From contig VGEO01000011.1 of the NCBI GenBank assembly GCA_016869275.1, positions 1 to 61,185 on the forward strand: a stretch of 61,185 bases of DNA, written 5' to 3'. Shown here piece by piece: positions 18,407-26,427 of the stretch. The translations under genes were made by a program, and so were the position numbers. Below the pieces are notes generated by a model that worked only from the letters and a program-made list of their open reading frames with translations, did no database searches and had not been told where the DNA came from. Numbering within the stretch: position 1 is the stretch's first letter; each line of letters begins with the position of its first letter. This DNA is from Alphaproteobacteria bacterium. Lineage in GTDB: Bacteria > Pseudomonadota > Alphaproteobacteria > SHVV01.

Positions 18407-19735
18407 GTGGCGACGCTGGGGACGGCCGCGCTCGCCCAGGGCGTCAATCCGTCGGCCGACGAGGCCTTGAAGCGCCGCTACGACGAGGCGTTCCGGGCGG
18501 TGTTCGCTGATCCCGGCAACCTCGACAAGTCGTTCGCGTTCGCCGAAGTCGCAATCCAGGTCGGCAACTTCGAGGCGGCGATCAGCGCGCTCGAACGCAT
18601 GCTGATCATCAATCCCAACCTGCCGCGGGTCCGGCTCGAACTCGGCGTTCTCTATTTTCGCCTGGGCTCCTATGACCTGGCGCGGACTTATTTGCAGGCC
18701 GCGGTCGAAGGCCCGAACGTGCCGCCCGAGGTGCGGACCCGCGTCGCCGCGTTCCTCGACGAAATCGCCAAGCGCCAGTCGCGCCACCAGATTTCGGGCT
18801 CGGTGTTCGCCGGCATGCGCTGGCAGTCGAACGCGAACGCGGCGCCGTCCTCGACGACGGTACTGGCGAACGGCGTGGTCGCAACCCTCAACAACCGCTT
18901 CACCGCGACCGACGATGCCAACGGGTTCGTGTCGGGCTCGATCCGCCACCTCTTCGACATGCAAACTGCCCGCGGCGAGGCCTGGGGGAGCAACGGCACC
19001 GCCTATTTTTCGGAACAGTTCGACCTCGACAACCTCGACCTCGTGTTCCTGCGCGTCGACACCGGACCGCGCATGAAGTTCGGGCCGGGCTGGTTCGAAA
19101 ACGCGACGTTCCGCCCGTACCTGATCGCCAACATGGCGCGCCTCGATGGGGTGCGTTACCTCGAGGCGTTCGGCATCGGCGGCGATTACACCCATCAGTT
19201 CACGCCGCGCCGGCTGGTCGACTTGACCATCGAGGCGATCGAGCGCGAGTTCGAGAACGGCGCCGCCGAGAGCCGCACCATCGCCGAGCAAAGCGGCTCC
19301 AGCGTCGACGTCCGGCTCTCGACCCGCGTCGCGGCGAGCGAAATGCTGATGCTCAACGCCGCGGTCGGCCTGATCGGCGAGTCGGCCGACCGCGCCGCCT
19401 TCCGCGCCAGCGACGGCCGCTTCATCCAGGTCGGCGGCACGCTCACCTACGACATGCCGGCGTGGGTCAAGGAGGCGTGGCTGATGAGCGAACAGTGGTC
19501 GTCCTCGCTCACCATTCACCGCCAGCTCACCGACTACGAGTTTCCCGACCCCTCGGTCTCGACCACGGTCGCGCGCGAGGACCGCGAATGGCGGGTGGCG
19601 TTCACCCAGGCGATCCCGGTGACCCAGGAATGGCCCGTCGTCGCGACGCTGCAGCGTTCCTCGATCGCGTCCAACATCGTCAACTTCGACCGCAACAACA
19701 CCTCGGTCACGCTCGGCGTCTCGTACCGCTTCTAG
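18407..19735 (+). CDS. TPR plus outer-membrane beta-barrel protein (surface lipoprotein assembly modifier-like)
   Basis: 442 residues from the GTG at 18407, but that start leaves only the end of a signal peptide (VATLGTAALAQG). Reading upstream in frame gives RSWQRRLSRTLGIGALVATL, a full Sec signal with a basic n-region, yet no ATG/GTG/TTG before the stop at 18338; an ATT (18356) or CTG (18377) start is possible. After the signal come TPR units (about 20-110: AFAEVAIQVGNFEAAISALE, LGVLYFRLGSYDLARTYLQ) and then a beta-barrel with alternating strands ending in VTLGVSYRF, a terminal aromatic as outer membrane porins have. This TPR-barrel plan is that of Slam/DUF560 proteins. The substrate is unknown. 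Confidence 0.65.
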   Translation: MATLGTAALAQGVNPSADEALKRRYDEAFRAVFADPGNLDKSFAFAEVAIQVGNFEAAISALERMLIINPNLPRVRLELGVLYFRLGSYDLARTYLQAAVEGPNVPPEVRTRVAAFLDEIAKRQSRHQISGSVFAGMRWQSNANAAPSSTTVLANGVVATLNNRFTATDDANGFVSGSIRHLFDMQTARGEAWGSNGTAYFSEQFDLDNLDLVFLRVDTGPRMKFGPGWFENATFRPYLIANMARLDGVRYLEAFGIGGDYTHQFTPRRLVDLTIEAIEREFENGAAESRTIAEQSGSSVDVRLSTRVAASEMLMLNAAVGLIGESADRAAFRASDGRFIQVGGTLTYDMPAWVKEAWLMSEQWSSSLTIHRQLTDYEFPDPSVSTTVAREDREWRVAFTQAIPVTQEWPVVATLQRSSIASNIVNFDRNNTSVTLGVSYRF

Positions 19736-19781
19736 CGGCGCCGCCGGCGGCCGCGAACGGTCCGGTCGGCACGTTGTGGCA

Positions 19782-19850
19782 CCCCCCGTGCTTCGCGCAC
19801 CGTCTCCCGCCGGAGGGGGAGGCCGGCGCGGAGCGCCGGGTGGGTGCCGT
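19782..19850. repeat. Diverged family B repeat
   Basis: Between converging genes. CACCCCCCGTGCTTCGCGCA, then CCGCCGGAGGGGGAGG, then CCGGCGCGGAGCGCCGGGTG; outer arms CACCCNNCG and CGCCGGGTGGGTG pair. It matches the plan of the copies at 8.9, 27.7 and 29.0 kb but with more changes. It may end transcription from both flanking genes. Confidence 0.6.
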
Positions 19851-19854
19851 GTCG

Positions 19855-20808
19855 TCAGACCCGGGCGTCGCCGTAGTAAAGCGTGACAGTGTGCTTCGCT
19901 TCGGCGAAGAACAGCCAGCGCTCGACCACGAGGCCGAGCGTCGCCCCGGCCACGGCCAACGACGCGCCGACGACGGCCCAGACCCCCTCGATCCAGACCA
20001 GCGCGAGCGAGAGCAGCCCCGGAACCAGAAACGCCGCGATCGCCGCGATCGCCCGCAGCCGCCGGGCGTGGCGGCGGGCGACGCGATAGCCCATCTCGGT
20101 CAACAGGAAGTTGGTCGAGGTATGGGGCGGGTCAAGCAGCGTGACCGCGCCGAAGCGGCCGAGCCCGGTGGCGCTCTCGGCGGTCGACGCCGGCGGCGCG
20201 CGGTCGATCGAACGCCAGTAGGCGAGCTTGATCGCCCCGGCGACGACGGCCGCGGCGGCTGCGGTCGCGGGCAAAGCGACCGCGACTTGGCCGGCGATCG
20301 CAACCATCCCCTGCAGTAAGAGCGCGCCGCTCAAGCCGGCGCAGGCGAGGTAACCGGGCGTCACCCAGGGGTTGTGCCAGGCCGGGATGGCACGGAGCGT
20401 CGCGTAGATTTTGGACGTCGCGATCACCGTCGCGACGGCGACCGCCGCGGCGCCGACCGCGACCGCCGGCAGCCATGCCGCGGCCGTTCCGGTACCCGCG
20501 AGCGTCCAGGCGACACCGAAACCGAGCGCGACCGGCACCGCGGCCAGCGCCAGGACCGCTTCGCGCGAGAGCCAGGACGAACGCCATTGGCTGAGCGCGC
20601 GCCATGCGCGCTCGGGATGGCCGAGGTGGAAGAACGAAGCAGCGCCGCCGATGCCGGCCAGTGCCAGCGCGAGCGCGCTGGCGGCGATCGCGAACCACGA
20701 TCCCGCCGGCGCGACCCCGGCGAGCGCCGCGGCCGCAATCGCGAACAAGAGCCCATAGCCCGCGCCCGAGGCGACGGTAAAGACGATGACGGAGTAAGCC
20801 GGATGCAT
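19855..20808 (-). CDS. DmsC-like molybdoenzyme membrane anchor subunit
   Basis: 317 residues with about eight TM helices, matching the DMSO reductase anchor family. MHPAYSVIVFTVASGAGYGL opens the first helix; FFHLGHPERAWRAL in the loop after helix 2 is the family signature, followed by SSWLSREAV and a late TNFLLTEMGYRVARRHARRLR. Anchors of this kind bind quinone and pass electrons to an iron-sulfur subunit and a molybdopterin reductase. No DmsA or DmsB gene lies next to it in this window; its neighbours are a divergent sulfite exporter gene and a converging barrel gene. So its catalytic partner is elsewhere or lost. Confidence 0.85.
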   Translation of the reverse strand: MHPAYSVIVFTVASGAGYGLLFAIAAAALAGVAPAGSWFAIAASALALALAGIGGAASFFHLGHPERAWRALSQWRSSWLSREAVLALAAVPVALGFGVAWTLAGTGTAAAWLPAVAVGAAAVAVATVIATSKIYATLRAIPAWHNPWVTPGYLACAGLSGALLLQGMVAIAGQVAVALPATAAAAAVVAGAIKLAYWRSIDRAPPASTAESATGLGRFGAVTLLDPPHTSTNFLLTEMGYRVARRHARRLRAIAAIAAFLVPGLLSLALVWIEGVWAVVGASLAVAGATLGLVVERWLFFAEAKHTVTLYYGDARV

Positions 20809-20984
20809 GGAACGGGCGCCGCGGTCCTCCTTGTAACCGCCTCCGCCGCGCGGGTAAAACCGAAAGACGACCGCGAATTTCGGCGCCTTTCACGCTTTCG
20901 CGCGTTGTAAAGCGCGGGCGGGAGTCTTACACTTCGCGACCTTCCGCCGCCCGGTGTCGCGGCGCCGGGAGTCGATTCGGTTCG

Positions 20985-21902
20985 ATGACCATTTACCTGC
21001 CCGTTGCGGAGCTCTCGATCAACGTACTGTTGTTGCTCGGGCTCGGCGGCGGGGTCGGTTTGCTGTCCGGCATGTTCGGGGTCGGCGGCGGCTTCTTAAT
21101 GACACCGCTTCTCATCTTCATCGGTATCCCGCCGGCGGTGGCGGTCGGAACCGAGGCCAACCAGGTCGCGGCGGCGTCGGTTTCGGGCGTGCTCGCGCAC
21201 TGGCGGCGCGGCAACGTCGATTTCCGCATGGGTCTCGTCATGCTGGCCGGCGGCGGCGTCGGATCGGCGGTCGGCGTTTGGGTGTTCCGGCTGCTGCGCG
21301 AGGTCGGTCAGGTCGACCTCATGATCTCGCTCACCTACGTCGTGCTGCTCGGCGTGGTCGGCGCGCTGATGGTCGGCGAGAGCTTCCGCGCCATCGCCCG
21401 CAGCCGCCACCCGGCCGGACAGCAGCGCCTGCATACGCATTATTGGGTGCACGGCTGGCCGCTCAAGATGCGGTTCCCGCGCTCGAAGCTCTATATCAGC
21501 GCGCTGCCGCCGGCGATAATCGGATTCGTGGCCGGCATTCTCGCGGCGATCATGGGCGTCGGCGGCGGCTTCATGCTGATTCCGGCGATGATCTACCTGC
21601 TCGGCATGCCGACGGTGGTGGCGGTCGGCACCTCGCTGTTTCAGATCATCTTCGTCACCTCGATCGCGACGTTCTTGCACGCCGCCGCCAACCAGACCGT
21701 CGACGTGATCCTGGCTCTGGTCCTCCTGATCGGCGCCGTGATCGGCGCGCAGATCGGCACGCGCATCGGCGCGCGGCTCAAGGCCGAACAACTGCGCGCG
21801 CTCTTGGGGCTCCTGGTGCTGAGCGTCGGGTTCAAGGTCGGCTACGACCTCGTGGTGCCGCCGGCCGATCTGTTCTCGGTCGTGCGGCAGCTCGGCGAAT
21901 GA
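20985..21902 (+). CDS. TauE/SafE-family sulfite or organosulfonate exporter
   Basis: 305 residues with about eight TM helices and the internal repeat of the family: GVGLLSGMFGVGGGFLMTPL near residue 25 and FVAGILAAIMGVGGGFMLIP near 185. The halves are separated by a cytoplasmic loop rich in His and Arg (SRHPAGQQRLHTHYWVHGW). Members export sulfite, sulfoacetate or related anions. Its stop overlaps the ATG of the next gene (ATGA), giving a conserved alphaproteobacterial pair. Confidence 0.92.
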   Translation: MTIYLPVAELSINVLLLLGLGGGVGLLSGMFGVGGGFLMTPLLIFIGIPPAVAVGTEANQVAAASVSGVLAHWRRGNVDFRMGLVMLAGGGVGSAVGVWVFRLLREVGQVDLMISLTYVVLLGVVGALMVGESFRAIARSRHPAGQQRLHTHYWVHGWPLKMRFPRSKLYISALPPAIIGFVAGILAAIMGVGGGFMLIPAMIYLLGMPTVVAVGTSLFQIIFVTSIATFLHAAANQTVDVILALVLLIGAVIGAQIGTRIGARLKAEQLRALLGLLVLSVGFKVGYDLVVPPADLFSVVRQLGE

Positions 21903-22660
21903 TACCGCGCGTTCGTCCGATCGCCGCGGTCGCAACCGTGCTCGCGGGGCTGGCGGCGGCGGCGCCGCCGGCCCGCGCCGATCAGATCGTCGGCGACGTC
22001 TCGGCGCGCTTGATCGAGATTACCTCGAACTACACCGGCGCCGAGATCGTGATGTTCGGTGCGCGCACCGGCCGCGGCGACATCGTGATCGTGGTCCGGG
22101 GACCGAGCCAGCCGGAAGTCGTGCGCCGCAAGAGCCAGATCGCCGGCATTTGGATCAATGCGGCGTCGGCCGCTTTCAACGACGTGCCGGGCTTCTACGC
22201 GGTCGCGGCGACGCGGCCGCTGCTCGAGATCGCGCCGGCCCACGTGTGGGCCGCGCTCCAGATCGGGACCGAGAACCTGCCGTTGCTGCCGCGCGGCGCT
22301 GCGGCCGAAGGCCAGACGGCGGCGGCGCCGTTCCGCGAGGCATTGATCCGCAGCAAAGAGACAGACCGGCTCTATCATCGCGATATCAAGCCGATCGAAG
22401 TGTCGGCCGGCACCCTGTTTCGCGCCAGCGTCACGCTGCCCGCCCACGCCCCCGACGGCGGTTACTACGTCACCTTTTATCTCGTCAATCGCGGCGCGGT
22501 GGTCGAAACCCGCAACGTATTCTTCTTCATCAACAAGGCCGGGTTCGGTCGGACCGTCTACGACTTCGCCCACCAGCAGCCGCTCGCCTACGGCGCGCTC
22601 GCGGTCGCGATCGCCGCGCTCGGCGGCTGGCTGGCAGCGGCGCTATTCCGGCGCTCGTGA
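21899..22660 (+). CDS. TIGR02186 family periplasmic protein with C-terminal TM anchor
   Basis: 253 residues. ATG at 21899 overlaps the TauE stop in ATGA. A signal peptide (AVATVLAGLAAAAPPARA) precedes a beta-rich domain with the family segments SARLIEITSNYTGAEIVMFG and GDIVIVVRGPSQPEVVRRK. The C-terminus is a TM helix (about 228-248) and a short basic tail, so the body faces the periplasm. The family is known from Alphaproteobacteria, usually beside TauE; its job is not known, and a role in sulfur anion export is a guess from context. Its end overlaps the converging tusA-like gene by 18 bp. Confidence 0.88.
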   Translation: MIPRVRPIAAVATVLAGLAAAAPPARADQIVGDVSARLIEITSNYTGAEIVMFGARTGRGDIVIVVRGPSQPEVVRRKSQIAGIWINAASAAFNDVPGFYAVAATRPLLEIAPAHVWAALQIGTENLPLLPRGAAAEGQTAAAPFREALIRSKETDRLYHRDIKPIEVSAGTLFRASVTLPAHAPDGGYYVTFYLVNRGAVVETRNVFFFINKAGFGRTVYDFAHQQPLAYGALAVAIAALGGWLAAALFRRS

Positions 22661-22882
22661 CGGCGCGCCTTTGCGAATCTTGAAAACGAGGCGGCCGGCG
22701 CGCTCGCCGGCCTCGACCAGCTCGTGGCCGGCGCTCGCGCAGAACGCCGGGAAATCGCGGCTCGCCGCCGGATCGGTCGCCTCGATTTCGAGCACCTCGC
22801 CGGGTTTCAAACCGGCCAGGGCCTTACGGGCCTTGAGCACCGGCAGCGGACAGGCGAGGCCCGTGGTGTCGAGAATCGGCAT
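22643..22882 (-). CDS. TusA-family sulfur carrier protein
   Basis: 79 residues from the ATG at 22882; 12 upstream residues read in some frames are not family sequence. MPILDTTGLACPLPVLKARK holds the catalytic Cys in the CPxP motif, followed by EVLEIEATDPAASRDFPAFC and a final strand GRLVFKIRKG. TusA proteins carry persulfide sulfur to tRNA thiolation, molybdenum cofactor enzymes or sulfur oxidation. Given the DmsC, TauE and CcdA genes around it, a role in sulfur trafficking is likely. Confidence 0.9.
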   Translation of the reverse strand: MPILDTTGLACPLPVLKARKALAGLKPGEVLEIEATDPAASRDFPAFCASAGHELVEAGERAGRLVFKIRKGAPSRAPE

Positions 22883-22976
22883 GGCCGGGAGTCTAGGCGG
22901 CGGCGCACGGCACGACAAAGTGATTCGCCCGGTCCCGTCGCCGCGTTAGGTAGAGGGCGGAAAGCGCGGACCGATC

Positions 22977-23720
22977 ATGACGGCGGCAGCGGATCTAACC
23001 TACGGCATGGCGGCGCTCGCCGGCGTCGTCAGTTTCCTGTCGCCGTGCGTGTTGCCGATCGTGCCGGCCTATCTCTCGTTCGTCGCCGGCCAGTCGATCG
23101 AGCGGATCGCCTACGACAGCGCCAGCGATCCGGCGGCCGAGCGGCGCGTGTTCGCGGCGGCGGTGGCGTTCGTCTTGGGCTTCGCCACCGTGTTCGTGCT
23201 GCTCGGCGCATCGGCCTCGGCGGTGAACGCGCTGATCCTTCGCCACGTCGACGTCATCAGCAAGGTCGCCGGCCTCGTCATCGTCGTGTTCGGCATCCAC
23301 TACACCGGCTTGATCCGGATTCCGTTCTTGAATCGCGAAGCGCGGATTCACCCCGACGCGCCGGCCGGCCTGGTCGGCGCGTTCGGCATCGGTTTGGCCT
23401 TTGCGTTCGGATGGACGCCGTGCATCGGACCGATCCTGGCCGCGATCCTGACGGTTGCCGCCGCGAACGAGTCGCTGTCCTACGGCGTCACCCTGCTTGG
23501 CACCTACGCCGCCGGCCTCGGTATTCCGTTCCTGATCGCCGCTGCCGCGATCCGCCCGTTCACCGGTTTCTTGAAGCGCTTCCGCCGCCACATCCGCAAG
23601 GTCGAGATCGCGGCCGGGCTGCTCCTGGTCGCGACCGGGGCCGCGATCTTCACCGGCGATCTCTCGCGCCTGGCGTTCTTCCTGCTCGAGGTTTTTCCCT
23701 GGCTGGCTGAGATCGGCTGA
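22977..23720 (+). CDS. ccdA: CcdA-family thiol-disulfide membrane transporter
   Basis: 247 residues with six TM helices. The first holds GVVSFLSPCVLPIVPAYLSF with a reactive Cys, and the fourth holds FAFGWTPCIGPILAAIL with its partner Cys; the Pro residues flanking both are family marks. CcdA moves electrons from cytoplasmic thioredoxin across the inner membrane to periplasmic thiol oxidoreductases, as needed for cytochrome c maturation. Divergent from the tusA-like gene with 94 bp between them. Confidence 0.93.
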   Translation: MTAAADLTYGMAALAGVVSFLSPCVLPIVPAYLSFVAGQSIERIAYDSASDPAAERRVFAAAVAFVLGFATVFVLLGASASAVNALILRHVDVISKVAGLVIVVFGIHYTGLIRIPFLNREARIHPDAPAGLVGAFGIGLAFAFGWTPCIGPILAAILTVAAANESLSYGVTLLGTYAAGLGIPFLIAAAAIRPFTGFLKRFRRHIRKVEIAAGLLLVATGAAIFTGDLSRLAFFLLEVFPWLAEIG

Positions 23721-23823
23721 GCGGTTCGCGCCGGGGAGAGAGGCGCCCTCATGGATCGATGTCTTTCGGTCATGCCCGGGCGACGTCCCACTTTCGTGGG
23801 CCGCCCTGCAAACCAAGGTCGTT

Positions 23824-23911
23824 ACGCGGGTTCGGCCCGCGTGTCCACGCCTGTATTGAATCGCGAATGACATGGATCGCCGGGACCCGGCCTGCAGCGG
23901 GCCCGGCCATG
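23824..23911. terminator. Two hairpins between converging ccdA and HD-GYP genes
   Basis: ACGCGGG-TTCGG-CCCGCGT (23824-23842) is a perfect 7-bp stem. A second, longer palindromic element spans 23871-23911: CATGGATCGCCGGGACCCGG against GCGGGCCCGGCCATG. Neither has a T run. The gap 23721-23919 has no gene; these hairpins probably stop transcription from both sides. Confidence 0.55.
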
Positions 23912-23919
23912 TGCGACCA

Positions 23920-25569
23920 CTAGCCGAGATACTTCTCGATTTCGACCTCGTCGATCTGCTCGGGCTTCAGGAACAGTTCGGCGTATTTCTTGTAGACCCC
24001 GGACTTGAGGAGCAGGTCGAACAGGTCGGGATCGATGTGCGCGGTCTTCTTCATGTTGTACATGATGCGAATCGTCTCCGAGAGCGTCTTCGCCTTCTTG
24101 TAGGGACGGTCGGCGGCGGTCAACGCCTCGTAGATATCGGCGATCGCCATGGCGCGGGCCGGCACCGACATCTGATCGCGGGTCAGGCCCTTGGGATATC
24201 CGGTGCCGTCCATCTTCTCGTGGTGGCCGCCGGCGATCTCGGGCACGCGACGCAGATTGCGCGGGAACGGGAGCTGCTCGAGCATCTTGATCGTCACCGC
24301 CATGTGGTTGTTGATGACGGTGCGCTCCTCTTTGGTGAGGGTGCCGCGGCGGATGGTGAGATTGTAGACCTCGTTGTCGGTGAGAAGATTGGACTCCCGG
24401 CCATCGGCGCCGCGGATACGGCGCTTGGCGATGCGCTGCACGCGCTCGACGTCGGCATCGCTCATCGCCTCGCCGCCGACATTGGCCTTTTCGAGGAAGC
24501 GCCAATCGTCCTCGATCGCCGCGAGTTCGGCGTCGCGCCGGGCCTCGAGCTCGGCAGCGTCGCGCTTGTTCTCGGCGAGCGCCCGCCAGTAGGCGAGCTC
24601 GATCTCGCGCTTCACGACCTCGAAACGAACCCGCACGATCTCGACGCGGTCGAAGATGGTCTCGAGTTTGGCCGCCTTGTCCATCACGTATTCGGGCGTC
24701 GTCACCTTGCCGCAGTCGTGCATCCACCCGGCGATGTGGACTTCGTAGCGCTCGTCCTCAGAGAGATCGAACGCAGCGAACGCCGGATCCTCGGACGCGC
24801 ACGCGGCATCGACCAGGAGTTCGGTCAGGGTCGGCACCCGCTGGCAGTGGCCGCCGGTGTAGGGCGACTTCTCGTCGATCGCCGAGGCGATCAGCTTGAT
24901 GAACGACTCGAGCAGGTCGCGCTGGCCCTTCAGGAGCTGCTGGTTGTCGAGCGCGACCGCGGCCTGGCTGGTGAGCGCCTCGATCAGCGGCTGGACGTCG
25001 GGGCCGAACGACGCCGTCTCGCCGGTCGCCGGATTCTTGGCATTGATCAGCTGCAGCACGCCGATGACGTGGTCCTCGTAATTGACGAGCGGGATGGTGA
25101 GGAACGACTTCGAGCGATAGCCGGTGTTCTTGTCGAACGCCTTGGTGCCGGTGAAGTCGAACTTCTTGGCGTCGTAGGCGTCGGGAATGTTGACGGTCTC
25201 GTTGTGGACGGCGGAGTAGGTGGCGACGTTGTTCTCGTTGGGCGCGCCGGTCTTCTCGTCGTAGAGCCACAGCGGCGGGAACGGGATCAGGTTGCCGGAG
25301 GTGCCGCCCAAGGTGATATTGAGCGTATCGTTGCGCATGATCGCGAATGCCAGCCGGGTCTCGCTCTCGCGGATGTAGAGCGTGCCGCCGTCGTCGTGGG
25401 ATAGCGCCTGAGCCTCCTCGAGGATGATCTCCAAGAGCCGGTTGTGGTTGCGCTCGGCCGAGAGCGCGATACCCAAATCGATCAGCCGCGCGAGGCGGCC
25501 CGAATCGGTCGAGGCGGGAGCGATGTGGCGGGCGGTCGAGGTCATGAAGGCTGAAGCGGAACCGGTCAC
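23920..25569 (-). CDS. GAF and HD-GYP domain cyclic-di-GMP phosphodiesterase with long insertion
   Basis: 549 residues from a GTG at 25569; an ATG eight codons later (25545) is equally possible. Residues about 25-210 form a GAF sensor. The HD-GYP part holds H241 (GGHCQRVPTL), the metal pair H284-D285 (GWMHDCGK), and HHEKMDGTGYPKG (449-461) which defines HD-GYP. Between HD and HHE lie 163 residues where about 60-65 is usual; the extra part is a charged coiled coil (about 305-390). Such enzymes hydrolyse c-di-GMP and oppose the GGDEF cyclase at 59.1 kb. The terminal DEVEIEKYLG segment is helical. Confidence 0.9.
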   Translation of the reverse strand: MTGSASAFMTSTARHIAPASTDSGRLARLIDLGIALSAERNHNRLLEIILEEAQALSHDDGGTLYIRESETRLAFAIMRNDTLNITLGGTSGNLIPFPPLWLYDEKTGAPNENNVATYSAVHNETVNIPDAYDAKKFDFTGTKAFDKNTGYRSKSFLTIPLVNYEDHVIGVLQLINAKNPATGETASFGPDVQPLIEALTSQAAVALDNQQLLKGQRDLLESFIKLIASAIDEKSPYTGGHCQRVPTLTELLVDAACASEDPAFAAFDLSEDERYEVHIAGWMHDCGKVTTPEYVMDKAAKLETIFDRVEIVRVRFEVVKREIELAYWRALAENKRDAAELEARRDAELAAIEDDWRFLEKANVGGEAMSDADVERVQRIAKRRIRGADGRESNLLTDNEVYNLTIRRGTLTKEERTVINNHMAVTIKMLEQLPFPRNLRRVPEIAGGHHEKMDGTGYPKGLTRDQMSVPARAMAIADIYEALTAADRPYKKAKTLSETIRIMYNMKKTAHIDPDLFDLLLKSGVYKKYAELFLKPEQIDEVEIEKYLG

Positions 25570-25726
25570 CGCTGAAGAGGTCGCCGGGCGAACCAGCCTA
25601 CTCTAGCAACCTCGCGCCGGACCGGCCACTTGGGGTGAGTCCGTAGGTGCGAACCGGGCCGAGCCCTTGTCGGTTACCGGCTGGTCGCAGCCGGTAACTG
25701 CCGGCCGCCGCGGCGACCATACGAAA

Positions 25727-25746
25727 ATATGGTAACATACCCATAT
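25727..25746. promoter_or_regulatory. Candidate operator of the brnTA pair
   Basis: ATATGG (25727-25732) and CCATAT (25741-25746) are inverted arms spaced 8 bp in an AT-rich stretch 20 bp before the brnT start. BrnA antitoxins have ribbon-helix-helix domains that repress their own promoter, so this may be the operator. Confidence 0.4.
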
Positions 25747-25766
25747 CGGTGATATTGTGATCCGTC

Positions 25767-26072
25767 ATGGCGACTTGGTTCGACTGGGATTCCAACAAAG
25801 ACCGGGAGAATCAAGCCAAGCACGGGGTGTCCTTCGACGCGGCGCAGCGCGCGTTCGCCGACCCGCACCGTGTGATCGCCGAGGATCTATCGCATAGCCA
25901 GGTCGAGAAGCGATTTTGCTGTTTCGGCCGGGTCGGCGACGGCTTTCTCACCGTCCGATTTGCCTATCGCGGCGGCTCTATCCGCATCATCGGCGCCGGG
26001 TACTGGCGCAAAGGCAGAGAAGTCTATGACCGGGAAAATCAAGTACACCGACGAACCGCTCGGCGACGTTAA
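25767..26072 (+). CDS. brnT: BrnT-family toxin (RelE-like ribonuclease)
   Basis: 101 residues. The BrnT frame is clear: FDWDSNKDRENQAKHGVSFD at the start, ADPHRVIAEDLSHSQVEKR in the centre, then FLTVRFAYRGGSIRIIGAGYW. BrnT folds like RelE/YoeB ribonucleases and cleaves RNA to slow growth under stress. Its end overlaps the start of brnA by 47 bases in another frame, giving coupled translation. Intact as far as can be seen. Normally BrnT ends soon after RIISARRA; here the end is slightly long and Arg-rich. Confidence 0.9.
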   Translation: MATWFDWDSNKDRENQAKHGVSFDAAQRAFADPHRVIAEDLSHSQVEKRFCCFGRVGDGFLTVRFAYRGGSIRIIGAGYWRKGREVYDRENQVHRRTARRR

Positions 26073-26307
26073 GGTCGTGCAGGATTTTTTGCCGCCACCC
26101 GAAGACCTCGTTTTCCGAGAGGACTCGGTCAAAGTCACGATCGCGCTCAGCAAGCGCAGCCTCGCCTTCTTCAAGCGCGCGGCGCAAAAACACAACACCC
26201 CGTACCAGCGAATGATCCGACGCCTGCTCGACGCCTATGCCGCGCACCACACGAGCGGCGGCGACCGCGTCGCGCCGAAAAATCGTCCGCGCTCCCGTAC
26301 CGGCTGA
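26026..26307 (+). CDS. brnA: BrnA-family antitoxin
   Basis: 93 residues, ATG at 26026 inside brnT. The N-terminal half is the toxin-binding acidic part (YTDEPLGDVKVVQDFLPPPE). The C-terminal half holds a ribbon-helix-helix fold: SVKVTIALSKRSLAFFKRAA and YQRMIRRLLDAYAAHH. It should neutralise BrnT and repress the operon through the inverted repeat at 25727-25746. Confidence 0.88.
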   Translation: MTGKIKYTDEPLGDVKVVQDFLPPPEDLVFREDSVKVTIALSKRSLAFFKRAAQKHNTPYQRMIRRLLDAYAAHHTSGGDRVAPKNRPRSRTG

Positions 26308-26427
26308 GTCCTAGTTGCCACCCCGCCCGTCCCGGGCTAGGAGTCGGGCCGTTTCAAGACGGGCGCGGTCCACGACATTGACTGCGACCGCCGCCCGCTC
26401 ATCGAAAACGCACGGGAGGGGTCTCTA

